Source: Endothia cerciana | Taxonomy: Eukaryota > Ascomycota > Sordariomycetes > Diaporthales > Cryphonectriaceae | Length of the DNA: 64,000 nucleotides | Direction of reading: 5' to 3' | NCBI GenBank assembly: GCA_026119935.1 | Contig: JALRMH010000019.1 | Coordinates: forward strand, 1 to 64,000 | In this document: piece after piece, positions 32,677-44,182 of the stretch | Numbering within the stretch: the stretch's first letter is position 1 | How the letters are laid out: each line of letters begins with the position of its first letter | The notes under the pieces: generated by a model | Told to the model about the DNA's origin: nothing | Databases searched by the model: none | The model's input: the letters and a program-made list of their open reading frames with translations, nothing else | Made by a program: the position numbers and the translations under genes

Positions 32677-34927
32677 GATGCAGGGAACGAGTGGCCTCCC
32701 AGGGGCGGGGGCTGTTGTGTGTCTTGTTGTTGTTATTGTCTAAGGGCATGCATGTCCTGGAATGTTTATGGACCAGACCAGACCAACCCTACCCCCCCCC
32801 CCCACCATTTCCCCCAATAAAAAAAGAAAAAGGTGAAAAAAAAAAAGGCAAGAGGAAGAGGCCGGCTATGCAGTATGACATGCCCCCCGTGCCGATATCG
32901 TGGCCCTTATCAGCAGGCCCCGCCTAAGGCAGCCCCTGATCCCCCCACCTGGACGTATCGGCCCTCCAGCGGGGTTGCAACAACCCTACTGGGCGCGTCA
33001 GGCGTGAGATCCGGGAGCGGCAGTGTGACCACGACAGGCGCCGCGGATGCCAGATCCAGAAACGGCCTGTCGAGGAGTGCGATGTACTCGAGAGATTGAG
33101 TTGGCTCCCCATATGGAAGGTCTGCATGTACCGTAGACAGGCTCCCGGATGACCACCACCGCCAGCCTCGTAAGGGTCCTCAGGGACGTGGACATCATCA
33201 CTCATGGGTGCATGACCATGCCGGGGAGCCTGGGAGCGACAAGCTGTCGAGGTACGCACGCCGGTGGCGAGCCGAGGAGGGCAGGAAGCTTAGACATTCC
33301 CGGCTTGTCTGCCAGGTACCAACACGTCGTCCTTGGCGACGCTCTGGGGAACGACTCGGGGGCTGCGCATTTTGATAGGCACCCGCGGTATCCTGCTGAA
33401 AATGGTCGTCCAGGGAGGGGGGGTGATTTCGCAGCAGATTACATAGCCTCTCCCAAGGGACGATCCTGGTGAAGGGTTATCCCGTCAGAGGGCTTCCACG
33501 GGAGATTATACACACGGGCGACTCGCGATACCCAGGTGAGATGACGCTGGCCAGGCTGGCCATGAGGTCTTCCCCAATTAGATCTCGGGACCCCTGCCTG
33601 ACAGGTCCTGTCAGGGGCTCTCCGTCCACCACGCCGATGTCCAGGTACACCGGTCGTACGTACATGCCCACGTCCCGCCCCTCCTTCACACGCACGCCGA
33701 GGGACAGGGAGAAGGGCGGAGGGCACCAGATCGATCCATGGGGGTCGGTGATGAGACGAGGGCAAGGCCCTACCAGCCGAGCTGGGCACGAGCCCGTTGG
33801 GCGGCACGCCGACCAGCAGACCTCTCCCGCTGCTCCGGCGGTACCGTGTACTCGTACCGTAGACAGTACTTCCAGGACGGCCCCCTGCGCCCGGATCGAT
33901 GGCCCCGCTCCAGGACGCGGTGTCGCAGCAGGCCAGATCCATACGGCTATGGTACTGAATAGTACGTACTCGCAGCGGGGGTGCGCCCCCCCCTCCATGC
34001 CAGATGCCAGGGCCGGGGCACGGAGCCAGTTGGGGGTTGACGTACGTACCGAGTCCAGCCCAGTCACCTCCATGACTCCATCCATACCTTCGTGACCAGA
34101 AACCTCCAGTCCTCCCAGCCTGGGAACGAGAAGCTCCCTCCCTCATCATCAACCCCCCCCCCCCCACCAAACCTAGTCTGCTGTTCTTCACCATCACCCC
34201 TTCGAGACCCGCCGTTCTCTTACTATTCACGATACCTAAAGCGCCTGTCAGTCCGGGTCTTCGTTCGCTCGGAGGTCCTGGCCCACGCGAGCACCGCCCT
34301 TCTCCTGATACCTGATACCTGCCGCCTGCTGTGTGCATTGTTTATGACGACACGGAGCAGCCCTCCTCTCCTTTCTTTCCTTATATTGACCCTCTTTGCT
34401 TCTCTTCGGACTTAGACCTTGTCGACGGCAACGTTCCCCCCCTAGGCTGCCATCCGCAGCCCCGCCAACTACCTACTTGTCTACTGTTAATTCACCACGT
34501 CATCCGGCCTTCTCCTGCCGGTGGCCATCACTCCTTTGTTCGGCACCTGCTGCCACGACCCTGCGACTTGGACCACGTCCGTCCCATTGTCCTAATTCCA
34601 TCACCTCTGCCACTCGCGTCCCTGCCGGTCTGATCATACTGGGCTCGCCGGCTCGAGATCGCGTCCCGTGACTCCGGTACCCTTCTGACACCCGCCCTCA
34701 TCGTCACCGGTCACCGAAGCACCTCCTTGTGGCCGACTCGCGGAGGTCTCCCGACCTGCCTCTTGTCCGGAGCAGGAACCTGCTCTAGGCTTTCGAGATC
34801 ACTCGGATGCCCGGTTCGTTGTTGCCCCTTCGTGCCCTCGACGACATCAACAACTGCCTACCCTTGCCCGTCTGCGACCCATAATACATATGTTGTTAAG
34901 GCTCAAGAACCCCGCTGATTTGCGAGT
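32677..34927. other. 2.25-kb intergenic region
   Basis: It begins with a C-run and A-rich patch (about 32792-32846) that looks like the 3' end of the SnoaL gene. The longest frame (299 codons, minus strand, 33439-34338) is Gly/Arg/Pro-rich, overlaps long frames on the other strand and has no recognisable motif. From about 34130 the sequence is pyrimidine-rich and is probably the promoter and leader of the BCAS3-like gene, with a C13 run near 34147-34159. Confidence 0.5.
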
Positions 34928-37900
34928 ATGAAAGGCGCAAAGAAGGATAAGAAGAATGGAAAAGACGGCGGGGGCGTTGTCGCCGCGGTGACGAAGCATG
35001 CCGCAGGCAGGTTCTCGTATGTGCCCCCAACTCGCCCCTCGCCCCTGGGGAGCAGCTCCCCTCTTCCCCCCCCCCCCCCCGGGCCATCGTCAACAGTCAT
35101 GCACAGATGCTAACATGACGAGGACCCATCACAGTGCCAACAAAGAGCCAGCCTCGGAGACAGAGGCTTCGTCACCTTCGGCTCAGTCCCCCGTTCTGAA
35201 ACCTACCAGCGTCCCTTCAAATGGCAACACCGCGCCGTCACCCGCCCTGGACGCAGTCTCCGCGACTTCCTATGCCACGAACACAACCCGGAGCACCAGC
35301 GACTGGATGCGGAATGTGCCGGCTCTGGGAAGCTCCCCTGGTGGAAACTTGATCAACTTGATGGGGGAATCCCCACCGACACAACCATCGTCCTACGAGG
35401 ACAGCCGCGGCGCCCCATACGGATGGTCCTCACCACGCCAGTACTACAACGGACAGGCCTCGTCCATCTCACCTCCAGCCCACTCGAGGAGGCCCTTGAG
35501 CTACCATATGGACAACCAGTACAACCCTTCCGAGGCATACGCCCCGTCTGCGGCCTCCATCAGGCGAAGCTCGATGCATTCACAGACTGCTTACGCTCGC
35601 GGTATGGCCAACCCGCCCCTACCGCATCAGCCACAGGCCCATTTCTATGGCGCTCCAGACCTGGACCTTGATTTCGAGCCGAAGACAGGGATGAGAGCTG
35701 GCGAGAGAGGATTTGCGTACGGCTTTGACACGATCCCGACCCTGAATGGGCCTGGCGCTCGAGGCAAAGACACGGTCGTCCTGACGGGCTATGAGGGCGG
35801 TCTGGAGGTGCACTCGGTCACGAAGAACGGCTTGGACACTGTTGCGAGTCTGAAAGGGCTGCGAGGTGGTGTGCACTATGCAAAGATCCTGCCCTGGACG
35901 CTGAATGGCCAAGGCGCAGATCCCAGCCCGCTTGTGGCGGTTGTTGTCCATGGCCCCGTACTGCCATCTGCCTCCCTGGAGACTAGAGGTGATGGTAACT
36001 GCACTGTTGGCCAGGAGCGATCTGGAGCCGCGTCGCCAGCTGGCACAGATATTGGGCAGAGGGACGGCACCGGTATTCGGACTGCATCCGTCGACTTCTA
36101 TCAAACCACGGTGGACTTGTACTCTCTGCAGGACAGCCGACACGTCGCAGTCCTTCTGGAAGGTCCAAAGATCCCCCTGAAAGTGCCAATCACGAGTCCC
36201 ATCTTCCAGGCGCCACCGCCGACCGGGCTTCTGCGCATCCTCGCGGACAATGGGAATGTTGTCATTGCTTCCGGCCAGACTGGTGAGAGCTGGGTTTACC
36301 GCCAAGCGGGTATTCCGCATGAGCCGGGAATCGAGTTTAGATGCGTGGGAAAGCTATGGACTTCCTTGCAGCAGCCTCCAGAGATGTCCCAGGATACTGA
36401 TCGGCTGCGGTCTGCTGCACAGCGCCAAGCTGCGAAGGCCCCAATCATCGCCCTGAGGGGCAGATGGATAGCCTACTGCCCCGCTGCTCCCTCGTCTCAG
36501 ATGTCGCTGAGGGCAGCCGTGCCGGTGCCAGTGCAGGGCAAGGCACCGGGCCTGACGTCGCTGACGCCGCCTCAGCTGCCCAGCGTGGTCTCGGACGTCG
36601 ACCTTCCAGCCGCCGACAGTATCATGAACAAGCTCATGCGGGAGACCACGCAGGAGGTCATCTCGGGCGCCAGATGGATCGGTGAGCGAGGCCTACAAGC
36701 GTTCAATAGCTACTGGAACAAGTCAGCAATGCCGGCACAGCAAGCTCGATCCCCGACCAGCACGCAGGCCTGGAACGGTCCTTTCGCACCAAGGGCAGAG
36801 CCCCCTCAGTTCCCGCCGACCCATGGTACAATGGCCCCCGCGGTAACCAAGGAGCCGGGCCTGGTGTCGATTGTGGACATCGAGTCGTCACTGAATTCGT
36901 CCTCGATACATCCGATCACCACCTTCGCGACATCTGGCTGCAGCTTCGTTTCCTTTTCGCCAAACGGGCTGTCGCTCTTTACCGCGAGCACCAAGGGTGA
37001 TGTGCAGACGATATGGGACCTGATGCGCGTGCAATACACGAAGTCTTCGCCCTTACATGCAGCAGTCCTGCCCAATTCGTCGAGTGGCCCGCGGGTACGG
37101 CAGATCGCCCAGTTCTCTCGCATGACCGTCGCTCGGATTGTGGATGTCTCCTGGATGAAGCCCAATGGGGAATGCGTGGCGATGGTCACTGAGAGGGGCA
37201 CCGTTCATCTTCTCGACTTGCCGACGAGTGCATTCCTCTGGCCTCCCCCACGCAGGCGAGCCCCTCTGCAAGAGACGAACACGAACGCTGCCGAGGCCAG
37301 CGCCTCTGCCGTATCTATAGCGACAGGTGCCTTAAACTCGGCCTGGGATGCTGCCCGCCCGTTGATTAACCGGTCCCGACGTAGCAGCTCGAATGCGAAC
37401 GCACCGCAGACGACTGGCTCCAAGATTGTTGAGCACGCGAATTATGGCAGCAAGATGATCGCTGCCGGCATCAGTCACTCTCTTGGGAAGACAGGGCACG
37501 CCATCAACCAGTTCAGACACAGCGGCGATAACCGCATATCGCTTCCTCCAAGCTCGAACGCCCCGGGACCTGCTTGCGTCATCCTTGTTGCGAACCGCAA
37601 GGACCATGCGCTCTTCGTCCTCGGAGATGGGTTCGTGCGGGCATTTCCCCAGCGACCGCGGAAGATGAGCACGAGTGAAGGAAGACAGAGTGCCACTCGA
37701 TTCCGGCGACACAGAGACTTCAAGCTCCCGATGCTGCCCGACGACATCATGGCCCCGTCCATCAAGCGGCTCGTTGACCCCGATGAGTACCTGGACCTTT
37801 TGGATAAGGAAGGGGATGGGGTCAACAATACCATGGTGCTCACCGCCCGACCGAAGCTGTCCCGACATGACATCAGCGCAGAATCATCTATCCCGCAAGC

Positions 37901-38411
37901 CGAGATCGAGTCGTCAGCTCCGTACCAGCCGTTCCACACTGACAGACGGGTTTCACTCTTTGAGTATGCTCTTGATCGAGTACCGGCTGCCTCGGTGCAG
38001 CAGCTCCCCACCGTCTCGGTGCTCCTGGCGGATACCCATCTGGATGATAGGTCTGCACAGCCTTCGCCCAAGCGCAAAGCGCAAGCAGTAGCTGCGAAGA
38101 AGGCTGCCGGTGACGCAAATGGGGGTTCCTGGGCATTCGGTCAGCCACTTGCCATGAACAGGCTCACTCACCATCATAACATGAGTAGTGAGGACGAAGC
38201 TTTCACCATGTCGACGGATGACGTACGTGCTCTGCCACAATCGGCTATGGAACGATCTGTGGCTCGTCACCGGGACGACGGTGACGGGGAGCAGCTCGTG
38301 GTCACGACTAGGCGTCGGAGGGGCAGAGGTCGGACCGGAGACATGGATGATGATGACGGCTTCTTTGAGGATGACTGTGAAGTCCTCGATTTTGCTGACC
38401 AGCGGGTCTGA
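34928..38411 (+). CDS. BCAS3-like WD40 protein
   Basis: Two exons (34928-35016, 35135-38411) encode 1121 aa. Exon 1 gives a Lys-rich N-terminus (MKGAKKDKKNGKDGG); donor GTATGT at 35017 and a CATCACAG acceptor join it as RFS|ANKEPAS. After a disordered Ser/Pro region, a WD40-type propeller starts near residue 230. Diagnostic segments are ADNGNVVIASGQTGESWVY, TFATSGCSFVSFSPNGLSLF with GDVQTIWDL, and DVSWMKPNGECVAMVTERGT with LLDL. These match fungal members of the BCAS3/Atg18-like group. Mammalian BCAS3 pairs with PHAF1 at the phagophore; a role in autophagy or membrane traffic here is inference. The C-terminus has an RRRRGRGR patch and an acidic tail. The intron contains a C14 run. Confidence 0.82.
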
Positions 38412-39182
38412 GGAGAACCCGTGGCCGGCTGATGTGATGGACGGGGGGGGGGGGGGGCCTCTTCAACAACCCCAGGCCTGCCGAGGAAGAGAGATGCATC
38501 GTTGTTCCGTTCGACAGCAGAATGTTGGTGGGCGATGATGGGCACTTGCTTCTGGGATTTTTGTGAGCTCCTCACCTCTCCGGCTGATCTTTGGTGGTCT
38601 GCGGGCGTTGCAGTCTCTTGGGCGGTACATCCATGGGTTACATAGAGAGCTATCACCCCTCAGACAATACACCAGGTCTGATAGTACTACTGTGGCCTGT
38701 CGTTTACGTGTGCCCCCCGCCTTTTCCTTTGACTGCGAGCTTTCGTGAGCCAGATGCCTCTCTCTGACAGGGGCAGTCTCACACCTGTATGGTTCACTAT
38801 CTAGTGTTCTTGCCGCGGGACGGGAGGAGCGTCCCATTGCTGAGACCTCACCCCCGTGTATAACAGTAAGCTTCTCAACGCAGCAGAAGATACCACCTGC
38901 ACACCAGCAAGACATGCGGCATATCCGGTCAGACTATGTTATTCTCTCATTGATGTCTGTTGTGGTGATACGAGTATTTACTCATATGGCATGGCCTGAG
39001 ATTCCATGACATCAAGGGCGGACGCCCATCGGCGTGACGAGGGACTGAGCTCCTGTCTTCCGATTCCAAATCTTGTATGGGATCAGATCCGACAGCAAAG
39101 AATCGCTCGGCCGGCTCCTTCCAGCTTACTTTCAATATTGCCCAACTTTTCGGCCTTCCCTCATATATACGACACGTGCCCC
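38412..39182. other. convergent 3' intergenic region with a G15 run
   Basis: 771 nt between the BCAS3-like stop and the DPM2 stop. A G15 run (38443-38457) starts 32 nt after the BCAS3-like stop codon. No gene supported. Confidence 0.55.
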
Positions 39183-39620
39183 TTAAGCCTTCTTCTTCGC
39201 GGCAGCTTTCGCCTTGGCGGCCTTCTTGCGGTTGCTCTTGATCATGACGACGCTGAGGAAGGACCCCACGACTGCAGATCCCAGCAGCACCAGGATAACG
39301 GGGATGCGGACGGCCCAGACGCGGGGTGGGAAGAAGTTCTGGAGAGGGTGGTCGGAGTCGACGAAGGGCTGGGGAGGAGGGGGGAGGGAAGGTGTCAGTG
39401 CGAGATTCAGCATCAGGGGGGGTTAAGAGGGATACGGAGTCCGTACCATGAACAGGGTCCAGAAGGTGTAGTAGAGGAAGACGACCGTGGCAGCCACAAG
39501 CATGGCGATGCCCACGAGTTTGTCAAGCTGCGCGACCGGCGGAGCGTGTTAGCTAGCCGTTCTTATATGCCACACCATCCCCGTCAATCTCGAGAAGCGT
39601 ATCCCGCTGTGACATACCAT
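39183..39620 (-). CDS. DPM2: dolichol-phosphate mannosyltransferase regulatory subunit DPM2
   Basis: Three exons (39620-39618, 39527-39447, 39368-39183) encode 89 aa, the usual size of Dpm2. Dpm2 is a small ER membrane protein with two transmembrane helices that stabilises the Dpm1-Dpm3 synthase and GPI-GlcNAc transferase. Helix 1 is in LVGIAMLVAATVVFLYYTFW and helix 2 in IPVILVLLGSAVVGSFLSVVM; between them is FVDSDHPLQNFFPPR. The C-terminus is a KKAAKAKAAAKKKA tail. The first exon is the bare ATG: the preceding frame hits a stop with no other ATG, and exon 2 joins in frame as MLDKLVG, as in homologues. Divergent from CWC22. Confidence 0.9.
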
Positions 39621-40194
39621 TGTTGAAAAGGCCAAGTGGTTCAAAATGGCGGTAATGAGCGTAAAGAAGGAGAAGGCCCAGGCTCATCAAAAACGTCGTC
39701 ACGCCCTCAGGAGAGAGAGTTGTTCAAATGGTAGATAGAGACGTTGGGGCTGGGCTGCTGAAATGCGGGAGATTCGAGCCACGATTGCACCGCGACGGGC
39801 GCGAGACAGCTCTGGCGCACCCGGCAACCCTGTCACCTGCCGAGCGACGGTCCAGTTCAGGGGGTCTCCTGTCTTGGGGGGCGGTGCCTGCCGGCCCACA
39901 GTGGCTCGCTGCAGGGGCCCGTGCGCTGAGACCCAAGCCCAACTTTCGCCTCCAGAATTTCTACCAAGGTCGCACGGCTCTGCAGCTGGACATCCAAGCC
40001 TTGTTCTACCCAACAAGAAGTCGCAGAGCCTTCGCCTCTTCCGACCACCGCGAGAGCCCGTCACAGGCCGATCGCTGTCAGAGTTCTGCGTCAGGGGACT
40101 TCTCGTTTCGTCTATTCCGAGTTTCCTGTCGACAGCGGAGGTGACGTCTGCCCGCGAGGACCTCCAAAGAGGGCCGGCTGCCTGCGCCGTCGAG
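39621..40194. promoter_or_regulatory. shared divergent promoter and leader, DPM2 / CWC22
   Basis: 574 nt between start codons. The CWC22 frame stays open upstream to an ATG at 39763, but the extra 144 residues look like translated leader sequence. No TATA-like box stands out. Confidence 0.5.
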
Positions 40195-42957
40195 ATGGCG
40201 ACAGAAACCGCATCAGTGGTGAGCGACCACCACCTGGACGACCGCCCCCCCAACCGCCCTCCCCGATCACCGCCACGCAAGCGCTATCAAGATGAGGAGG
40301 ACGACAGCGGCGATAGGGACAGAGGACGTGGTCGCCCCCCAGGCCGCGACGACCGGCCGCGGCGTAAGGCCGCGGACAGCTACCGCCCCGAGCGGCGCGG
40401 GGGGGCACCCCGAGACCGCGAAGGGCCCCCGCCCAGGCGCGAGCGCACGCCGCCGCCTGTGCCCACCGAGGAGCAGAAGCAGGCCGCCGCGAAGGCCGAG
40501 TACGACCGCCTGCTGAACGCGCGCTCGGGGGGCACGTACATCCCGCCGGCGCGGCTCCGCGCGCTGCAGGCGCAGATCACGGACAAGACGACCAAGGAGT
40601 GGCAGCGGATGGCGTGGGAGGCGCTCAAGAAGTCGATCAACGGGCTCATCAACAAGGCCAACAGCCCGAACCTGAAGCAGATCGTGCCGGAGCTGTTCCA
40701 GGAGGACCTCGTGCGCGGCAAGGGGCTGTTCTGCCAGAGCATCATGAAGGCGCAGGCGGCGTCGCTGCCGTTCACGCCCATATACGCGGCCATGGTGGCC
40801 ATCGTCAACACCAAGCTGCCGGCGGTCGGGGAGCTGCTCGTCAAGAGGCTGATCCTGCGGTTCCGGAAGGGCTTCCGCAGGAACGACAAGGCGGTGTGCC
40901 TGTCGACCACTACGTTCCTTGCGCACTTGACGAACCACCAGGTCGTGTCGGAGACCCTGGTCGCGCAGATGCTGCTGCTCTTGCTGCACAAGCCGACAGA
41001 CGACAGCGTGGAGATCGCCGTGAACCTGACGAGGGAGGTCGGCCAGTTCCTGGAGGAGATGAACGAGCCGATTGCAAGGGCCGTGTTTGACCAGTTCCGC
41101 AGTATCCTGCACGACAGTGATATCGAGAAGCGGGTGCAGTACCAGATCGAGGTCCTGTTCCAGCAGCGGAAGGACAAGTTCAAAGACAACCCCTCGGTCA
41201 AGGAGGAGCTGGACCTGGTGGAAGAGGAGGACCAGATCACCCACAACCTCGAGCTGCATGCAGATGTCGACGGACAGGACGGGCTGAACATCTTCAAGTA
41301 CGATCCCGATTACGAGGAGCACGAAGAGGCCTACAAGAAGCTCAAGGCCGAGATCCTGGGCGAGGGCAGCGATTATGAAGATGACAGTGACGACGAAGAT
41401 GAGTCTTCGCAGACTGAGGACGAGGAGCAAAAGGCCGTGGAGATCAAGGACCAGAGCAATGCGGACCTGATCAACCTGCGGAGGACGATCTACCTGACCC
41501 TGATGTCGTCCGCAGACTACGAAGAATCCGTCCACAAGCTGCTGAGGATTCAAATACCGGTGGGGTATGAAAAGGAGCTCCCGGAAATGGTCATCGAGTG
41601 TTGCAGCCAGGAGAAGACCTACACCAAATTCTACGGTGGTATCGCGGAGCGGTTGGCCAAGATCAACAGAATGTGGAACGATCTCTTTGAGCGGGCTTTC
41701 GTCGACTATTACGAGAAGATCCACCGATACGACAGCAACAAGCTCCGAAACATCGCCAGGTTGTTCGGACATATGTTCGGATCGGATGCCGTTGCGTGGC
41801 ACTGCTTGTCAGTCATCCATCTGAACGAGGAAGAAACGACATCGGCCTCTCGTATCTTCATCAAGATCCTCTTCCAGGAGATCGTTGAGGAGATCGGCAT
41901 GGCCAAGCTGCAAGCCCGGTGCCGGGACGACATCCTTCAGCCAAGCCTCGAGGGTCTCCTCCCCCGTGGGGACAACCGCCGCAACATTCGCTTTGCCATC
42001 AACTACTTCACATCGATCGGAATGGGTGCCCTCACGGAAGATATGCGAGAATATCTACAGAACTTGCCCCCGCCAGCACTTCCTGCGCCCGTCAAGGCTG
42101 ATGACTCGGACTCGGATACGGCTTCTAGCTATTCCTCCTACACCGGCTCATCCCGCTCTCGATCGCCCCCTCCACGACGCAACATCGACCGCCGCCGTTC
42201 ATACACCCGGAGCGTCAGCCCACCACGCCGCAACTGGCGAGGTTCATCTTACAGTCGCGACCGCAGCTTGAGCCGGTCCAGGTCACCACCCCCACGCCGA
42301 GACGCGAGGGACGGCGGTCGAGGTCGCTCCCTCACCCGCTCCCCGCCGCGGCGCCGCAATGCGAGGCCCCGATCGTACAGCCGGTCGACGCGATCGTATT
42401 CCTCAGAAGGGTCTGTGTCGAGATCTCGCTCGCCCCCACCAAGAAGGGCTCCGGCCAGGCGATCGCTGTCAGATTCTCGCTCGCCGGCCCCTCGCAGGGC
42501 GGCACCGCGCTCGCTATCCCGATCGAGATCCCCACCACCTCGACGGGCCGCAAACCGCTCCCTGTCGAGATCCAGATCACCACCGCCACCACCCCGGCGC
42601 GCAGCCAACCGCCCCATCTCCCGATCCCCCACACCACCCCCAAGACGTCGCCCGGCCCCGAGGTCATTGTCACGATCTCGTTCGCCCCCACCCAGGCGTA
42701 CTGCCGGCAGCTACCGCGGCCGGTCAGACAGCCGCAGCCCCTCGCGCTCACGATCACCTCCGCTGCGGAGGGGAGCTGCGCCCCGGCGGGCCCGCTCACC
42801 ATCCATGAGCCCGCGGTCCCGATCACCGCCGCCTCGCCGGGTGAGGAGGAATAGCTCTTCCCCTGTGAGCGATGCGCCGCGCGGCGAGAGGCGGAGACGG
42901 AACAGCAGCTCGGATGGGAGCAGTGTGCCCAGGAAGAGGTACCGGAGGAGTAGCTAG
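40195..42957 (+). CDS. CWC22: pre-mRNA splicing factor Cwc22 (MIF4G-MA3)
   Basis: Single exon, 920 aa from the MATETASVV start. Cwc22 joins the spliceosome for the first catalytic step and, in organisms with an exon-junction complex, delivers eIF4A3. The charged N-terminus (RDRGRGRPPGRDDRPRRK) leads to TYIPPARLR and the MIF4G domain (about residues 133-320, EWQRMAWEALKKSINGLINK). An acidic linker follows (YEDDSDDEDESS), then the MA3 domain (about 428-545, LRRTIYLTLMSSADYEESVHKLL) and FFxSIGMG-like YFTSIGMGAL. The last 270 residues form an RS domain with many SRSRSPPPRR units. A start at 39763 is formally possible but the extension shows no conserved features. Confidence 0.94.
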   Translation: MATETASVVSDHHLDDRPPNRPPRSPPRKRYQDEEDDSGDRDRGRGRPPGRDDRPRRKAADSYRPERRGGAPRDREGPPPRRERTPPPVPTEEQKQAAAKAEYDRLLNARSGGTYIPPARLRALQAQITDKTTKEWQRMAWEALKKSINGLINKANSPNLKQIVPELFQEDLVRGKGLFCQSIMKAQAASLPFTPIYAAMVAIVNTKLPAVGELLVKRLILRFRKGFRRNDKAVCLSTTTFLAHLTNHQVVSETLVAQMLLLLLHKPTDDSVEIAVNLTREVGQFLEEMNEPIARAVFDQFRSILHDSDIEKRVQYQIEVLFQQRKDKFKDNPSVKEELDLVEEEDQITHNLELHADVDGQDGLNIFKYDPDYEEHEEAYKKLKAEILGEGSDYEDDSDDEDESSQTEDEEQKAVEIKDQSNADLINLRRTIYLTLMSSADYEESVHKLLRIQIPVGYEKELPEMVIECCSQEKTYTKFYGGIAERLAKINRMWNDLFERAFVDYYEKIHRYDSNKLRNIARLFGHMFGSDAVAWHCLSVIHLNEEETTSASRIFIKILFQEIVEEIGMAKLQARCRDDILQPSLEGLLPRGDNRRNIRFAINYFTSIGMGALTEDMREYLQNLPPPALPAPVKADDSDSDTASSYSSYTGSSRSRSPPPRRNIDRRRSYTRSVSPPRRNWRGSSYSRDRSLSRSRSPPPRRDARDGGRGRSLTRSPPRRRNARPRSYSRSTRSYSSEGSVSRSRSPPPRRAPARRSLSDSRSPAPRRAAPRSLSRSRSPPPRRAANRSLSRSRSPPPPPRRAANRPISRSPTPPPRRRPAPRSLSRSRSPPPRRTAGSYRGRSDSRSPSRSRSPPLRRGAAPRRARSPSMSPRSRSPPPRRVRRNSSSPVSDAPRGERRRRNSSSDGSSVPRKRYRRSS

Positions 42958-44182
42958 GAAGGAAATGTCGGCGGCTAATGGCCGGAGGCGGACGGCATGG
43001 AGAGATAGGTCAGACTGAAACCCCATGGCGAGGAGTAGTTCGAAACGGCACACACTAGCCACGGATTGAAATAAAACTCAGATCAAATACTATATGAGCT
43101 TCCAACATCAACGGAATCGACTGCACCGGTCTGCATTTCCAGCACTTCTCGCTTCTGTTTGCTTGACGCTCCCGCTACCTGTCTTCTCGGAGGTACGTAT
43201 CCCCCCATCCCCCCCCCAAAAAAAGGCCACCCAGTGTATCTGCCAACGGTGTATGATCTACCAATGTCCCACAACGAACCACCCACCACCCCGCCTCACC
43301 AGAAACCTGCGCCCGGGGGAAGAGGGCAATCCGGCTGCTCAAACAGAGACGGGGCGGGCAGGGGAAGAGCGTCAAGGGACAAGAACTGGGCCAGGGAGAA
43401 GGGGGGGGAGGGGGAGGATAGCTTTTGGAGGGGGCGGTCAAGGCCACACACACACACACACACACACAACAGAGGCCCTACCACCTCGTGAATATGGAAT
43501 TTTGGCCATTCCCGGGTCCCACGCTAAACTGCTACCTCACTACTATGTACATGCAAGACCTTTCTTCTTGCTCTCTGTCTCACCCTCTCTATTTCCCTCT
43601 CTGTGGTCCCCGAAGCGCAGTGCACAAAAAGACCGGGACCTCATTGGGGGCCGTTTGTACGGCCGGAATTTTTGTTTTTTCATCAAAAAAAAAATCAAAA
43701 AAAATAGTATCTCTGATATCTGTCAGGACGGCGTGGTGTGGATATCTTAAAATGTACGAAAGATTAAGAAAACAAAACACCAAGGTGATGATCGTGAACT
43801 GCAAGACGGAAAAACCAGGCAATGGACTGTATCTAGATTCGTAAGGTGGGAAGGGGGGGGGGGGCGGCAGAGGACCTCAATGACCGGGCCGTAGGATCTC
43901 CCTCTCCACTTGACCAAGCACTCTTTCTATGAAATTTTTTGTTTCCATTTTTCTTTTTCTTTGGCAGTCTACCCAGCGAATGTAGAGCAATGCCCCCCTC
44001 GAGAGAATTAAAAATCGCTCATCGCCTCGAACGGATCCCGGGCAGAGAAGACAGCCGACACATCAGAAACCATAACCTCCCAGGCTCAAACTCCGGAACC
44101 TCGCCCTCGCCGGGTGAGGGCCCTTATCCTTTTCGCCGCCGGTGAACGCGAACATGGCATCCCAGCCGGGCCTGCCCCTGGC
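42958..44182. other. 1.2-kb convergent 3' intergenic region
   Basis: It lies between CWC22 and the convergent 6-phosphogluconolactonase gene. It contains C/A runs near 43210-43224, a (CA)12 microsatellite, A-rich patches at 43684-43706 and a G-run near 43851-43864. No gene supported. Confidence 0.55.
43445..43468. repeat. (CA)12 microsatellite
   Basis: Uninterrupted CA dinucleotide repeat in 3' intergenic DNA. Confidence 0.95.

Noticed and set aside
33439..34338. 299-codon minus-strand frame in a gene-free stretch
   Set aside because: Overlaps a 208-codon plus-strand and a 202-codon minus-strand frame; composition is Gly/Arg/Pro-rich with no motif and no plausible splice partners.
35011..35134. 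GTTCTC donor at 35011 for the BCAS3-like gene
   Set aside because: It is in phase, but the canonical GTATGT donor six bases downstream is also in phase and much stronger.
40267..41802. 511-codon open frame on the minus strand
   Set aside because: Fully antisense to the CWC22 MIF4G and MA3 domains; the frame is open because of strong GC3 bias on the real strand. Composition (Leu/Arg/Val/Gln-rich, no motif) is not protein-like.
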